DNA of 64,000 nt from Lelliottia sp. WAP21 (GCF_020532665.2 NZ_JAIWPG020000001.1:248001-312000); one strand, 5' to 3'; counted from the first letter of the stretch, positions 16,210 to 26,127 are shown. The notes: a model not told the origin generated them from the sequence alone. Numbers and translations are program-made.

Positions 16210-17166
16210 TCACAACGTTTTTCGTTGTTTACGCGAATACATAACTTCATCACTTTGTTTAATCATCTCTCCCAATGACGGGTGCTGACCCGAATCGTGT
16301 TTCAGCTCACCAAAGGAGTAGTTAATATTATAGGGTTTACCTGAATTATGATTGTACTCCTCCACGCTGTTACGCAGGTCAGTCAGAAAAGCGTCTGTTT
16401 CACCGTTTCTGACGATAAGCGCAGCAAACTCATCGCCACCCAGTCGCCCCACGACTTCGCCAGGTAAAAGGTGTTGATACAGTAAAGCTGAAAAGGTTTT
16501 TAGCACCTCATCGCCTTCGGCATGCCCCCAGAGATCGTTGATAGGTTTAAATTTATCAAGGTCAAAAAAAACCAGGCTAAATGCCGTCTTGCTTTTCCTG
16601 AGCATATGGACCCGCTTTTCACCTATCCGGTAAAAACCACGACGATTAGCGATACCTGTCAGGCTATCCGTCATGGCCATGCCAATAACCTGAAATTCGT
16701 CTTCGACGATAAAGGCCAGATCCTTGAGGGAGGCGATATCTTCCTCATTAAAACGGCGCGGTTTGGTATGAATCAGGCACAGAGTACCCGCAACCGCCCC
16801 ATCCGGCAGGTGGACAGGGTAACCCGCGTAGAAGCGAATAAAAGGTTCCCCCGTCACTAAAGGATTATCATGGAAACGGTCATCCTGCGCCGCATCGTTA
16901 ACGATAAAGGCGCCTTCCTGCATAATTGCATGTCCACAAAAAGAGACATTGCGAGGTGTTTCACGAATGCCGAGCCCTTCGCATGCCAGAAGCCACTGAC
17001 GCTCACGATCGAGCAAACTGATCAGCACCACGGGCACCTGAAATATTTTCTTAGCCAGCCGAGTTAAACGCTCGAAACGCTCATCATCTTTGGTATCCAG
17101 AAGGTCTGCCATGTAGACGGATTTCAGTCGTTCTTCTTCATTTTCAGGAATGCCAGGAAACTTCAT
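16210..17166 (-). CDS. GAF-GGDEF diguanylate cyclase
   Basis: I start at ATG 17166 (preceded by GAGGG), giving 318 residues; the longer open frame upstream has no such site. Residues about 20-150 form a GAF-type sensor domain (RLTRLAKKIFQVPVVLISLLDRERQW, SFCGHAI). Residues about 160-318 form a GGDEF domain with TDSLTGIANRRGF, FFDLDKFKPINDLWGH and an intact GRLGGDEF active site. The inhibitory RxxD site is not conserved (LPGE at that place). It should make cyclic di-GMP in response to a small ligand or redox signal in the cytoplasm. There are no membrane segments in the chosen form. Monocistronic. Confidence 0.85.
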   Translation of the reverse strand: MKFPGIPENEEERLKSVYMADLLDTKDDERFERLTRLAKKIFQVPVVLISLLDRERQWLLACEGLGIRETPRNVSFCGHAIMQEGAFIVNDAAQDDRFHDNPLVTGEPFIRFYAGYPVHLPDGAVAGTLCLIHTKPRRFNEEDIASLKDLAFIVEDEFQVIGMAMTDSLTGIANRRGFYRIGEKRVHMLRKSKTAFSLVFFDLDKFKPINDLWGHAEGDEVLKTFSALLYQHLLPGEVVGRLGGDEFAALIVRNGETDAFLTDLRNSVEEYNHNSGKPYNINYSFGELKHDSGQHPSLGEMIKQSDEVMYSRKQRKTL

Positions 17167-17352
17167 ACGCCCTCGACAAAATAGCGTTGTTTTGCCGGGG
17201 AATTCCGGCGCAACGAATAATAAAAATGTCTGAAAAAACAAGTATAGACGAATCAAAGCGCATTATTTTTTGCAGGCAAAATCTCACGCCCTTTGACGGG
17301 GTTAAAAGACAAAACCGGACAAATGCCCGGTTCGTTCGCCGGGTCGCGCCCG

Positions 17353-18366
17353 CTATTTCGGGGTATCCCCCCTTTCACAACGACGGTTGCTTTCAAAGGA
17401 AGGCACATCGTCAGAAAAACGTGCGGTCCTGGCATCCCGTTCGTAGCCCTGAGGTTCACTCAGAATGCCGTATAGCTCAGGTCTGCGCCCGTGGATCCAC
17501 CGCCGTCCGGAGGACATTGCCAGCAATTCGAGGTCCAGATCGGCCAATACCATCGTGTCCTCATACGCGCCAGTTTCGCTGACGATCCTGCCATAAGGAT
17601 CGATTACCATGGCGTTACCTGTGCGAACTTCTCCGTTATCCAGCCCCACACCATTACTGAAGAGAATGAAAAAGCCATTATCATGTGCGCGTGAGGGCAG
17701 CCAGCGCATTAGCCAGCCGCGACCACTGTCACCACGAAAAGCGGCCTCCAGCGCTTGCCGATCGTGATGTCTGTTTTCCCAGAGACTGACCGGAACGGGT
17801 TTCATGCCGAAAGGACTGCGCGAATGGGTCCCTCCCGTCTGGTGAGGCGCAATAAGAATATCCGCCCCCAGCAAGGCCGTAATACGCGCATTTTCGACGA
17901 GATTGTTGTCCCAGCAGATAAGAATACCGACGCGTACGCCCCAGGGCGTATCGAATACCGTGAAATGATCGCCGCACGCAATATCAGGATGCTCAAAAGC
18001 ATGCAGCTTCCGGTGTATATGGCGCTGGCCATCCGGCATACAGAGGGCATAGGCATTATATAATTTGCCGTCGTTTCCCTTTTCGATAAAACCTGCCCCG
18101 ACCGCCATCTGATAGCGTTCCGCCAGAGTGGCAATGCGGGATAGCGAGGGACTCTCCTCTGCGCGTTCTGACAGCGCCTCGACCTCCTGAGTGCTGAGGT
18201 TTGGAACATGCCAGTATCCGGTAATACACATTTCAGGGAATGCCAGAATCTTCACCTTCTCGCGGGATGCCTGAAGAATAAATTTCTCCATAACGGATAA
18301 ATTGTACTCTTTGTCACCGGCACGGTGGCAAAACTGTATGGTGGCAACGCGGATGCTTTTTTCCAT
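17353..18366 (-). CDS. nitrilase-superfamily carbon-nitrogen hydrolase
   Basis: A 337-residue enzyme with the complete catalytic triad of the nitrilase superfamily: E45 (FPEM), K120 (HRKLHAF) and C151 (LICWDNN). An AGGAG site precedes ATG 18366. Such enzymes hydrolyse amides, N-carbamoyl compounds or nitriles in the cytoplasm; the 40-residue polar tail and the insert around residue 175-215 do not tell the substrate. It is divergent from the LysR gene at 18462 with about 95 bp between them, so that regulator probably controls it. Confidence 0.85.
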   Translation of the reverse strand: MEKSIRVATIQFCHRAGDKEYNLSVMEKFILQASREKVKILAFPEMCITGYWHVPNLSTQEVEALSERAEESPSLSRIATLAERYQMAVGAGFIEKGNDGKLYNAYALCMPDGQRHIHRKLHAFEHPDIACGDHFTVFDTPWGVRVGILICWDNNLVENARITALLGADILIAPHQTGGTHSRSPFGMKPVPVSLWENRHHDRQALEAAFRGDSGRGWLMRWLPSRAHDNGFFILFSNGVGLDNGEVRTGNAMVIDPYGRIVSETGAYEDTMVLADLDLELLAMSSGRRWIHGRRPELYGILSEPQGYERDARTARFSDDVPSFESNRRCERGDTPK

Positions 18367-18461
18367 TTTATTTCTCCTTTTCTGGCGGATGAGACACTAT
18401 TTCATCAGAGGAAATTAACCGTGTATAATCACGATTTATCCCCCTTTGATAACTCGCCGGA

Positions 18462-19325
18462 ATGGATATAAAGCTACTGCGCGCTTTCGTCACCCTCTCG
18501 CGCCAGGGATCGTATCACTCCGCGGCTGAAACACTCTGTGTGACACAACCGGCCCTGACAAAACAGATACAGACTCTTGAATCTCTTTCCGGGGTGACGC
18601 TCTTTCAGCGTGGCCGTCATGGCGCGAGGCTGACCGTAGCAGGAGAACAACTACTGCCTGGGGCCGTGGAGTTACTGGAACGTTATGATCTTTTCCGTGC
18701 AGATGTGGCCGCAATTCAGCAAGGCAAGGCGGGAAAACTGACGATCGGATTTGGCATCTCCTCATTCCGCCTGGCACCGGAGCGCGTAGCCGCGTTTCGC
18801 CATGCGTATCCTGACGTGCAGGTCTCCCTGAATGACATGTCTTCGGCAGAACAGTTTCGGCAGTTAAGGGAAGGACGCCTTCAGACAGGCTTTGTGCGGC
18901 TGCCAGCCCCTGAGCAGCTTGCCAGTACCGTACTGGCAGAAGAGCAACTGGTGCTTGCGGTGGCAGAGGAAGAGACTGTCGACTCCGCCGACGTGACAGC
19001 GTTGCTCAGACGGCATCAGCTTTTGCAGCTCTCCCACAACCGCGGTGAAGGGCTGTCGACACAGACCGCACGTTATCTCTCGGAGCATCACCTTACGCCC
19101 CGCACAATCTCAGCGGCAGATGATATTCAAACGCTGTTGGCGCTGGTAGCCGCCAGAGATGGCGTGGCCTTGCTGCCTGCAGGCGTTATTCATATTCTTC
19201 CTGCTGGCGTCAGGCTGGTGGCGCTTGAAGGCGCACACACTACCTGGCAGACGGGCATAGTCTGGGATCCCCTGATCGCCGACCCGCTCAGGGACAATTT
19301 CATTAAAATGGTGTCGGGAAAATAA
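18462..19325 (+). CDS. LysR-family regulator of the nitrilase gene
   Basis: A 287-residue protein. The N-terminal helix-turn-helix (residues 1-60; SYHSAAETLCVTQPALTKQIQTLE) is followed by the effector-binding domain (about 88-285). Its layout resembles the CynR/CbbR-like group. It is divergent from the nitrilase gene, the classic regulator-target pair, and it is convergent with the isochorismatase-like gene, which ends 22 bp past its stop. Confidence 0.87.
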   Translation: MDIKLLRAFVTLSRQGSYHSAAETLCVTQPALTKQIQTLESLSGVTLFQRGRHGARLTVAGEQLLPGAVELLERYDLFRADVAAIQQGKAGKLTIGFGISSFRLAPERVAAFRHAYPDVQVSLNDMSSAEQFRQLREGRLQTGFVRLPAPEQLASTVLAEEQLVLAVAEEETVDSADVTALLRRHQLLQLSHNRGEGLSTQTARYLSEHHLTPRTISAADDIQTLLALVAARDGVALLPAGVIHILPAGVRLVALEGAHTTWQTGIVWDPLIADPLRDNFIKMVSGK

Positions 19326-19347
19326 AAAGCGCATAGCGGGACTGCGA

Positions 19348-19899
19348 TTATTTTCCTGACAGCTGTTCACTTAACCCTGTGGTCGCGATGACGGTAGCAA
19401 AATCAGCGGCCAGAAGCGCAAGCGTCACATCCAGGATATTTTTAGCCCCTGGCCCACTCTCTTTAAGCGCAAAGCTTATCACCGCATCCTCAATTACCGT
19501 CATATGAAGACCCGCATCAGCCCCGGCTCTGACCGTGGAGGTGACGCAGAATCCGGCAACCGCTCCTATGACAATACACCTGGAGATCGCATGGTTTTTT
19601 AAATACGTTAGCAGCGGGGTTGAACTGAAGGCGGATGACGTATTTTTTACAAAGACCGGCTCGCCAGGTTTTTCTTCGAAGCCTTTTACCGGCTGAGAGA
19701 GGGGCGAATCAGGGTGCAATAATGATCCCTCTTCGGTGGAGTGATGGCGTATATGTATGACCGGGTTCAGGCTATTTCTGAACGTCTCCAGAACAGTATG
19801 CATATTCTCTATCGCATTATGAGGGAACATTTCTACCCCCTGATTGATTCTGTCGGTCACAAAATTTTGCATATCAATAACCAGTAACGCGGTCGCCAT
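19348..19899 (-). CDS. isochorismatase-like cysteine hydrolase
   Basis: A 183-residue cysteine hydrolase with the family triad D9 (LLVIDMQN), K85 (VFVKNTSSAF) and C118 (GAVAGFCVTSTVR), plus the cis-peptide-type GAVAG turn before the cysteine. These enzymes hydrolyse amides, carbamates or vinyl ethers (nicotinamidase, isochorismatase and relatives). The substrate is not evident. Immediate neighbours are a nitrilase/LysR pair and another LysR gene, so a role in amide catabolism is plausible but unproven. Confidence 0.85.
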   Translation of the reverse strand: MATALLVIDMQNFVTDRINQGVEMFPHNAIENMHTVLETFRNSLNPVIHIRHHSTEEGSLLHPDSPLSQPVKGFEEKPGEPVFVKNTSSAFSSTPLLTYLKNHAISRCIVIGAVAGFCVTSTVRAGADAGLHMTVIEDAVISFALKESGPGAKNILDVTLALLAADFATVIATTGLSEQLSGK

Positions 19900-19958
19900 C
19901 GCCTCTCCTGAATAAAATAAGTGATAAATAAGTGTACACCCCGGCGGGCGCAGAGTCC

Positions 19959-20867
19959 CTATTCTCTCCCGGCAGCATTGACCAAAAATTGAATAAGCGC
20001 CTGCGATGCCGATGACATGCCTTTATGCGGGGGATAGATCAACGAAAAAGGTCGGGAGCGTCCCCGACTGGAGAGGAGTATTTCCTTCAACAGCCCCCGC
20101 TCGGTCAGGGAACGGGCAATAAAATCATATGTCTGGCAAATCCCCATCCCGCTGACAGCCAGCGATATTACCCCCAGCACATCGTCTGACGTCCATATCG
20201 CGCCTTTCGGCGTCCACTCAATATCCCTGTTATTTTCGCGCAGGCTCCATGTGGCAGTGCGCCCGCTGCTGGGCATGATAAAGGGCAAACACGCGTGTTG
20301 TGTCAGATCGCTGACGTGCTGCGGCGCCCCCTTTTCCTGCAGGTATGCCGGAGAGGCCAGCAGACATAGCGAGGCATCTTCAAGCTTGCGGGAAACCAGG
20401 CGACTGTCGGGTAGCTGGCCCAGCCTAATCGCCAGATCAAATCCTTCAGCAACCATATCGACATTCCGGTTAGTAATATTCAGTTCAATATTGATCCCCG
20501 GGTAAAGCCGGGTGAAGTGCTGCAGCCACTCAGGAAGACGATAGTGCGCATAGGTGGTTGGCGCACTGAGCCTGACATTACCGACGATCGCTCCGCCCTT
20601 CCCCTGTATCGCACGCTCTGCGCTATCGAACAGAGTGAAGGCGCTGCGTGCCTGTTCATAGTAATGACGCCCCGCTTCCGTCAGGCTGAGATGCCGCGTG
20701 GTGCGTCTGACAAGCTGTGTTCCCAGCTGTGTTTCCAGGCGGGTCAAGGATCGGCTTAGCACCGATGCTGTCGTACCTAACGCCACCGCCGCTGCCGTAA
20801 TCGACCCTTTATCAATGACGGTCACAAAGGTTTCAACATCGTTAAGGTGGGAAAAACGTCGGCCCAT
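19959..20867 (-). CDS. LysR-family transcriptional regulator
   Basis: The start chosen is ATG 20867, preceded by GGGGATAG, giving 302 residues; the upstream extension is non-typical. The helix-turn-helix spans about residues 5-62 (GSITAAAVALGTTASVLSRSLTRLE), then the ligand domain. RRTTRHLSLTEAG puts it in the group that often regulates adjacent oxidoreductases. It is divergent from the DJ-1-like gene at 20996 (128 bp apart), which, with the SDR after it, is the likely target. Confidence 0.86.
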   Translation of the reverse strand: MGRRFSHLNDVETFVTVIDKGSITAAAVALGTTASVLSRSLTRLETQLGTQLVRRTTRHLSLTEAGRHYYEQARSAFTLFDSAERAIQGKGGAIVGNVRLSAPTTYAHYRLPEWLQHFTRLYPGINIELNITNRNVDMVAEGFDLAIRLGQLPDSRLVSRKLEDASLCLLASPAYLQEKGAPQHVSDLTQHACLPFIMPSSGRTATWSLRENNRDIEWTPKGAIWTSDDVLGVISLAVSGMGICQTYDFIARSLTERGLLKEILLSSRGRSRPFSLIYPPHKGMSSASQALIQFLVNAAGRE

Positions 20868-20995
20868 TCTATCCCCAAAAGAACAAATGATTGTCTGTAG
20901 CGATAGTTTATACACCTCACGGGTAACTCTACAATCCGTTAATCGATACAAGCCGTAGCGAATACGCTATTCCGTTATTTACCAGGGAGTACACC

Positions 20996-21838
20996 ATGAA
21001 GCCGTTCCGCACTCTGGCGTTAGCCACTATGCTGGGTTTGATCACCCTCAATACCCAGGCAGCCAATATTCTTGTCGTGTTATCTGATTCCGATCATCTT
21101 GATCTAAAAGATGGCAAAGTTTTCCCGACGGGTTTTTACCTCAATGAACTGATGCAGCCGGTAAAACGGATGCTGGATGCGGGCCATCAGATCACCTTTG
21201 CCACCCCTGACGGTAAAGCACCGACGCTGGATAAATCGTCAGACGACAAAATGTATTTCAATAACGACGACGCTGCCCTGCAGGTCCATCGTGCATTGCT
21301 GCAAAAACTGCAACTCACCTCCTCTTCCCAGTCACCGGTTATCAGCCTGGCACGGGCAGAACAAATGGGGTACGACCGTTTTGATGCGCTCTACGTTCCC
21401 GGGGGCCATGCTCCCATGCAGGATCTGTTAACCGATAAAGCCCTTGGCAAGGTCCTGAAAGCGTTTCATGCCAAAAATAAACCGACAGCACTGGTCTGCC
21501 ATGGCCCTGTCGCCCTGCTCTCGACCTTGCCTGATGCTGCAACCTTTACGCAGCAGTTGGCCAGTAAAGGGCACGCTTCTTTACAGGCGGGCTGGATCTA
21601 TTCCGGTTATCGGATGACGGTGATCAGCAATGCAGAAGAAGAAAAAGCGAAAGCGCTGCTTAACGGTGGCGAGATGAAATTCTATCCGCAAACGGCGCTG
21701 GAACAGGCGGGAGGGAAATTCAGCAGCAATAAAGAACCCTTTACACCGCATGTTGTGACAGACCGTGAGCTGATTACCGGTCAGAACCCGGCCTCGGCCA
21801 ACGGTGTAGCTGACGAAATACTGAAGCGTCTGAATTAA
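20996..21838 (+). CDS. periplasmic DJ-1/PfpI-family protein
   Basis: A 280-residue protein with a signal peptide (about 1-22, ending TQA|AN) and a DJ-1/PfpI core. The nucleophile-elbow Cys is C168 followed by H169 (LVCHGP), and YVPGGHAPM (133-141) supplies the neighbouring loop. The size and layout fit the Hsp31/class I glutaminase-like branch rather than short DJ-1 proteins. Possible roles are glyoxalase III or deglycase-like activity or protein repair; export is unusual for this fold. It is followed after 28 bp by an SDR gene, likely in one operon under the divergent LysR. Confidence 0.82.
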   Translation: MKPFRTLALATMLGLITLNTQAANILVVLSDSDHLDLKDGKVFPTGFYLNELMQPVKRMLDAGHQITFATPDGKAPTLDKSSDDKMYFNNDDAALQVHRALLQKLQLTSSSQSPVISLARAEQMGYDRFDALYVPGGHAPMQDLLTDKALGKVLKAFHAKNKPTALVCHGPVALLSTLPDAATFTQQLASKGHASLQAGWIYSGYRMTVISNAEEEKAKALLNGGEMKFYPQTALEQAGGKFSSNKEPFTPHVVTDRELITGQNPASANGVADEILKRLN

Positions 21839-21866
21839 TACTGATAACACAAAAATAAGGACAAAA

Positions 21867-22661
21867 ATGGACCTGCAACTGAACGGTAAAACAGCGATTG
21901 TCACGGCAGCGACGGCCGGTATTGGCCTGGCCATAGCCCGAACGCTGGCAAAAGAAGGTGCTGAAGTCACGATTACGGGCCGTCATCAGGAAAAACTGGC
22001 TGCGGCGATAGATGCGATCAACGCGGCCGCGCCCGTGGGTAAAATCCAGGGATTTCTGGCGGATATCAGCACGGTAGAGGGAGCTGAAGCCTTAATCGCC
22101 CACCAGCCCAATGCCGATATTCTGGTGAATAATCTGGGATATTATGAAGCTAAACACTTTGCGGATATTACCGACGACGAGTGGTGGCGCATGCTTGATG
22201 TCAACGTCATGTCAGGCGTTCGACTGTCACGCCACTATTTCCCTAAGATGCTGGACAAGAACTGGGGACGCGTGATTTTTATGTCCAGCGAAGTGGGGGC
22301 ATTCACGCCGCCGGACATGATCCATTACGGTGTGAGTAAATCTGCGCAACTGGCTGTCTCACGCGGCATGGCTGAGCTGACCAAAGGTACGGGCGTCACG
22401 GTTAACAGCGTGCTTCCTTCTGCAACCCGTTCCGAAGGCATTATGGAATACTTGCGCCATACCGCGCCTGAGCCTGGCATGACCGATCGTCAGATTGAAG
22501 CGCATTTTTTCAGGACCTATCGTCCGAGCTCGCTGATAGCACGAATGATAGAGGCTGATGAAATTGCCGCTATGGTAGCCCTGCTGGCGAGCCCGCTTGG
22601 TGCGGCGTCCAACGGCGCGGCGGTGCGTGTTGAAGGAGGAACCGTCCGTTCCATTCTGTAA
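21867..22661 (+). CDS. short-chain dehydrogenase/reductase
   Basis: A 264-residue SDR starting after AAGGAC. The cofactor loop is TAATAGIG (13-20), followed by NNLG (88-91), a catalytic serine at 140/141 and the Y154/K158 pair in HYGVSK. GRHQ after the second strand fits NADP(H). It is a 3-oxoacyl-reductase-like enzyme of unknown substrate, co-oriented with and 28 bp after the DJ-1-like gene. Confidence 0.87.
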   Translation: MDLQLNGKTAIVTAATAGIGLAIARTLAKEGAEVTITGRHQEKLAAAIDAINAAAPVGKIQGFLADISTVEGAEALIAHQPNADILVNNLGYYEAKHFADITDDEWWRMLDVNVMSGVRLSRHYFPKMLDKNWGRVIFMSSEVGAFTPPDMIHYGVSKSAQLAVSRGMAELTKGTGVTVNSVLPSATRSEGIMEYLRHTAPEPGMTDRQIEAHFFRTYRPSSLIARMIEADEIAAMVALLASPLGAASNGAAVRVEGGTVRSIL

Positions 22662-22819
22662 CGGCCCTGGTGAATCAGGGGGAAGAGCTTTATCGAGCCC
22701 AGCCAGTAACAGGGCGGCGGTGAGCGCGAACAGCTGTCTAAGGGAGCATCGATGAGGGGGTGTTCAACATTGAACATCCCTTTACCGTAAACAACGTCAT
22801 CTCTGTCCTTCCTGGTCAA

Positions 22820-23017
22820 TCAGTGCACGCTGCAAATGACGCTCAATAAAATATTGTCTATGACTGGCTTTGCGGAAAGATCAGGAACTGACGTACTACC
22901 AATATGATGAACATTCTTAACCACCGGCCCGAGCCATGTTTTGATCAATACGCTTTCAGCTTCAAACATATCAGGCCATTTTTCATCGTATGGCACCACA
23001 GCAATTGTCCGCATCAT
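22820..23017 (-). pseudogene. GrpB (UPF0157) family fragment
   Basis: From ATG 23017 the frame reads MMRTIAVVPYDEKWPDMF and HHIGSTSVPDLSAKPVID, the N-terminal third of GrpB-like nucleotidyltransferase-fold proteins (about 170 residues when intact). After KPVID it departs from the family and stops at residue 65. The remaining two thirds are absent, so this is a truncated relic. Confidence 0.7.
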
Positions 23018-23067
23018 TACGCCCTCCCACGCCCTGTTTGATTGAGAATAACCTTCCAGCCGCGAAT

Positions 23068-23433
23068 CTAAACAGCGCCTGCTGCTGGTGTGCCCTGATG
23101 GAAAACCAGAGTCCACCGCTCCTCCTCAGAGAGAAGCCAGCACGAAGAACGCAGGGCTTCGCGGCTACCGTCTACATGAAATGTTCTGTAGTGGAGTATG
23201 ACGCAGCCTTCCCCCACAGGCGTAAGCTCGAAATCACTGCTGAGAACAGGCGGCGTGGTTTTCTCGCTTAACAGAGAGGCTATCGTTTCTGCACGGTCTA
23301 CCCTCACCCCTGAACGAGTGATTTCCCGGAAATCGGGGTGCAGAAGTCGCTCAAGCCATTCCCTGTCATTACGCCTTGCGTCATGAAGGGAGCATTCGAG
23401 CGCTTTAAGTTTTTCCAGGAGCATCGCGTTCAT
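23068..23433 (-). CDS. SnoaL/DUF4440-like NTF2-fold protein
   Basis: A 121-residue protein; I prefer ATG 23433 (AGGCAGGG upstream) over the TTG two codons earlier. The pattern LEKLKALECSLHDARRNDREWLERLLHPDFREI followed by beta-strands (VILHYRTFHV, SSCWLLSEEERWTLVFHQGTP) is typical of the NTF2-like DUF4440 family, which covers small enzymes and binding proteins. The role is unknown. The GrpB fragment just downstream is decayed, but this frame is intact. Confidence 0.72.
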   Translation of the reverse strand: MNAMLLEKLKALECSLHDARRNDREWLERLLHPDFREITRSGVRVDRAETIASLLSEKTTPPVLSSDFELTPVGEGCVILHYRTFHVDGSREALRSSCWLLSEEERWTLVFHQGTPAAGAV

Positions 23434-23638
23434 CTTCAATAAACCCTGCCTCTAACATCGTTGATAAAATGGGTTTTATAAAGCAAGCCGGGTCTTTAGC
23501 ATAGCCTCGGAAAGGCCGGGGCGTCGGCGTTGAACGAGGAGTGGACAGGTAGAGTTAGCATAATAATTTTCTGTACTGGTTCAGACGATCCCATTTCGTG
23601 CTCCTCAATCCCTTTCAACCGCGGTAATAGTGGCATTT

Positions 23639-24547
23639 TTACGTCCGCGTCTGGCAGATATATTCCTCTAACCCCTTTGCCAGAGCATCGAAAACAAATT
23701 TACAGCATCGACTGTTACGCAGGTCTTCGTGCATAACGAGCCATGTCTCAAGATATAAAGAAAAGAAATGTGGAAGTATTCTCTGTAGCGGAATATGTCC
23801 ACTGGCAAGTTGTGCATGGCATATACCGATGCCAGCCCCGGCGCGAATCAGACTCAACTGAGCCACGTCGCTGTCAGTGCGCATAGCAAAGAAATCCCGG
23901 TTTAACTGCGGGAATTTTTGCAATGCCTGACGGATGAAAGGCGTATTCTGATCAAAACCAATCAGTGCATGGTTCAGCAGATCCTCGGTACTTTGAGGTG
24001 TGCCATGTCGGGCAAGATACGCCGTAGACGCATGCAAACCGAGTTCAATGCCACCAATGCGACGCGCAATAAGCTGCTCCTGTATTGGCGTCGTCATGCG
24101 TATAGCAATATCTGCTTCCCTGTGCAGTAAATCCTGAACCCGGTTGGACAGAACTAATTCAATCGTGATTTGCGGGTTGGACTCTCTGAGCTGCGCAATG
24201 AGTGGCGGTAGTACCTCGACGCCGATAATGTCACTCGCGGTGACACGCACAACGCCACGAATGGACGCGCTATTAAGACTAAAGTTGGCGGCTGTACGCT
24301 CAAGCGTGTTAGCCGTACTCTCCATCGCCTCTGCATGTATCTTCAACGCCTGCGCAGTATCAGTTGCCAGCAAGCCAGTTTGCGAACGCGTAAATAACAC
24401 CTGGTTAAGGGCAGACTCCAGCGCAGCTATATGCCGACCTGCCGTGGGTTGCGTAATGGCAAGCGTGCGCGATGCACCGGAAAGTGACCCTTCTCTTAGC
24501 ACGGCCAGAAATGTTCGGTACCACTCCCATGGAATAGATGTATTCAT
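23639..24547 (-). CDS. LysR-family transcriptional regulator
   Basis: The start chosen is ATG 24547, giving 302 residues opening MNTSIPWEWYRTFLAVLREGSLSG, with the helix-turn-helix at residues 8-66 (LAITQPTAGRHIAALE). The upstream extension in the open frame is unlikely. The C-terminal domain shows the usual effector-binding layout. It is divergent from the NAD-epimerase gene at 24644 (about 96 bp), its likely target. Confidence 0.85.
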   Translation of the reverse strand: MNTSIPWEWYRTFLAVLREGSLSGASRTLAITQPTAGRHIAALESALNQVLFTRSQTGLLATDTAQALKIHAEAMESTANTLERTAANFSLNSASIRGVVRVTASDIIGVEVLPPLIAQLRESNPQITIELVLSNRVQDLLHREADIAIRMTTPIQEQLIARRIGGIELGLHASTAYLARHGTPQSTEDLLNHALIGFDQNTPFIRQALQKFPQLNRDFFAMRTDSDVAQLSLIRAGAGIGICHAQLASGHIPLQRILPHFFSLYLETWLVMHEDLRNSRCCKFVFDALAKGLEEYICQTRT

Positions 24548-24643
24548 ACAAATTTGTATACCTGCCCTATCATGATATGCAATTCCATTTATCCCTGCCT
24601 GTACGTACGCTGTCAATCTCAAATCAGCACAGAGGTAAGCACA

Positions 24644-25642
24644 ATGAAAACCAGAGGGAAGGTCTTAATCCTTGGCGCGACCGGGGGGATTGGTGGAGAA
24701 ACTGCTCGCCAACTTATTCGCGAAGATTGGGAGGTACGTGCATTAAAACGAGGAGGTAATAGAAGCGAACACACTGATGACATCCAGTGGATAAGGGGTG
24801 ATGCTCTCGACAGAGAACACGTCAACGCTGCGGCAAAAGATTGTAGTGTGATCGTTCACGCCGTCAACCCGCCCGGCTACCGAAACTGGCAGCATCTCGT
24901 GTTGCCTATGCTGCGCAACACGATAAGCGCAGCAGAACAAAATAGTTCCTTAATAGTCCTTCCTGGCACCGTTTACAACTATGGCCCTGATGCCTTTCCT
25001 CTATTACGAGAAGATGCTCAGCAGAGACCGGTCACAAAGAAAGGTGCGATTAGGGTACAAATGGAGAAAGAACTTGAGGCTTATTCACAGCGTGGCGGAC
25101 GGGTCTTGATCGTCCGCGCGGGGGATTTTTTCGGCCCACACGCGGGTAATAACTGGTTTTCTCAAGGTTTGATCAAGCCCGGCAGGTTGCCAAAGGTAAT
25201 TTCCAATCCCGGTACGCCTGACACAGGTCATCAGTGGGCCTATTTACCTGATATAGCAAAGACAATTTCTGCGTTGCTGGCGCGACATGAGGAGCTTGAT
25301 CCCTTTGCACGCTTCCATATGCAAGGTCATTGGGATCCTGACGGCAGAGAAATGGCCAGAGCGATTCAACGCATCACAGCACACTATGGCAGTGCTGCCA
25401 AAATACAATCCTTTCCGTGGTGGTTTATGTACATGGCAGCACCTTTCAACGCAACCTTACGCGAACTGTTGGAAATGCGGTATCTGTGGCGTCAATCAGC
25501 GCGCCTGGATAATACGAAACTCGTTACGTTTTTAGGCACCGAGCCGCATACCCCTCTTGATGAGGCTGTCCACATGACATTACAGGGGCTAGGGTGCATT
25601 GAAAATGCAGATGCGCCTCCCCCACCCATGGCCAGAACATAG
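24644..25642 (+). CDS. NAD(P)-dependent epimerase/dehydratase-like protein
   Basis: I start at ATG 24644 (AGAGG upstream), giving 332 residues. The Rossmann loop LILGATGGIGG (residues 7-17) and the VRA-KR segment place it in the extended/atypical SDR superfamily. The YxxxK pair is not clearly present: a threonine-rich TVYNYGP near residue 112 could supply the tyrosine. Substrate unknown. It is paired with the divergent LysR gene; nothing follows in the operon. Confidence 0.78.
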   Translation: MKTRGKVLILGATGGIGGETARQLIREDWEVRALKRGGNRSEHTDDIQWIRGDALDREHVNAAAKDCSVIVHAVNPPGYRNWQHLVLPMLRNTISAAEQNSSLIVLPGTVYNYGPDAFPLLREDAQQRPVTKKGAIRVQMEKELEAYSQRGGRVLIVRAGDFFGPHAGNNWFSQGLIKPGRLPKVISNPGTPDTGHQWAYLPDIAKTISALLARHEELDPFARFHMQGHWDPDGREMARAIQRITAHYGSAAKIQSFPWWFMYMAAPFNATLRELLEMRYLWRQSARLDNTKLVTFLGTEPHTPLDEAVHMTLQGLGCIENADAPPPPMART

Positions 25643-26127
25643 CAGAAGGATGATGCCAACGCCCGTCCCTGGCACAGCACTGACGGAAGTGACGACTCTG
25701 AATATCCGCCATAAGCGAGAAGCTGAATCTTTTTTTAGCCTGCTCATGTAGATCCCTCTGAATAACTCCCGTGTTTACAGGGATATTGCTTTTGTATTAA
25801 TGACGCATGAATTGAGTAAATTTCTCAGGTCTGTGCTCTGCTTCTGAAATCAAAAGAATGCGAATCGGCTTTGACGAAGGAAAATATGACTAATTAGCGA
25901 ACATGGGTAATTGATCTCCGCTGGCACTTAGTCAAATTATCAGACACGGTGATATGACTTCTTAAGAACAGAGACAAACGGTCAAGTCAAGACGAATTCT
26001 AGTAGTATCCGTGGGGCCCCTTCATTGACAGGTCATGTTGACAGAGATAAGTACGTGAAATATATTTAGCGATTTGTTAATAATGCCACTTAAAGTGAAC
26101 AAAACATTAAATATTGTAAGGATTACA
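25643..26127. other. AT-rich intergenic stretch with a dispersed repeat copy
   Basis: About 485 bases without a supportable gene. The left end (25661-25729) holds one copy of the repeat described separately. The rest is AT-rich with many stops on all frames and leads into the lipoprotein gene. Its composition differs from the genes on the left, suggesting accessory DNA starts here. Confidence 0.5.
25661..25729. repeat. dispersed repeat copy A
   Basis: This stretch aligns with 29339-29410: shared CGTCC, CTGGCACA, AC-GACG, then TCCGC--TAAGCGAGAAGC-GA near the end. It is a non-coding, partly palindromic element about 70 bp long. I do not recognise a named family. Confidence 0.55.
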
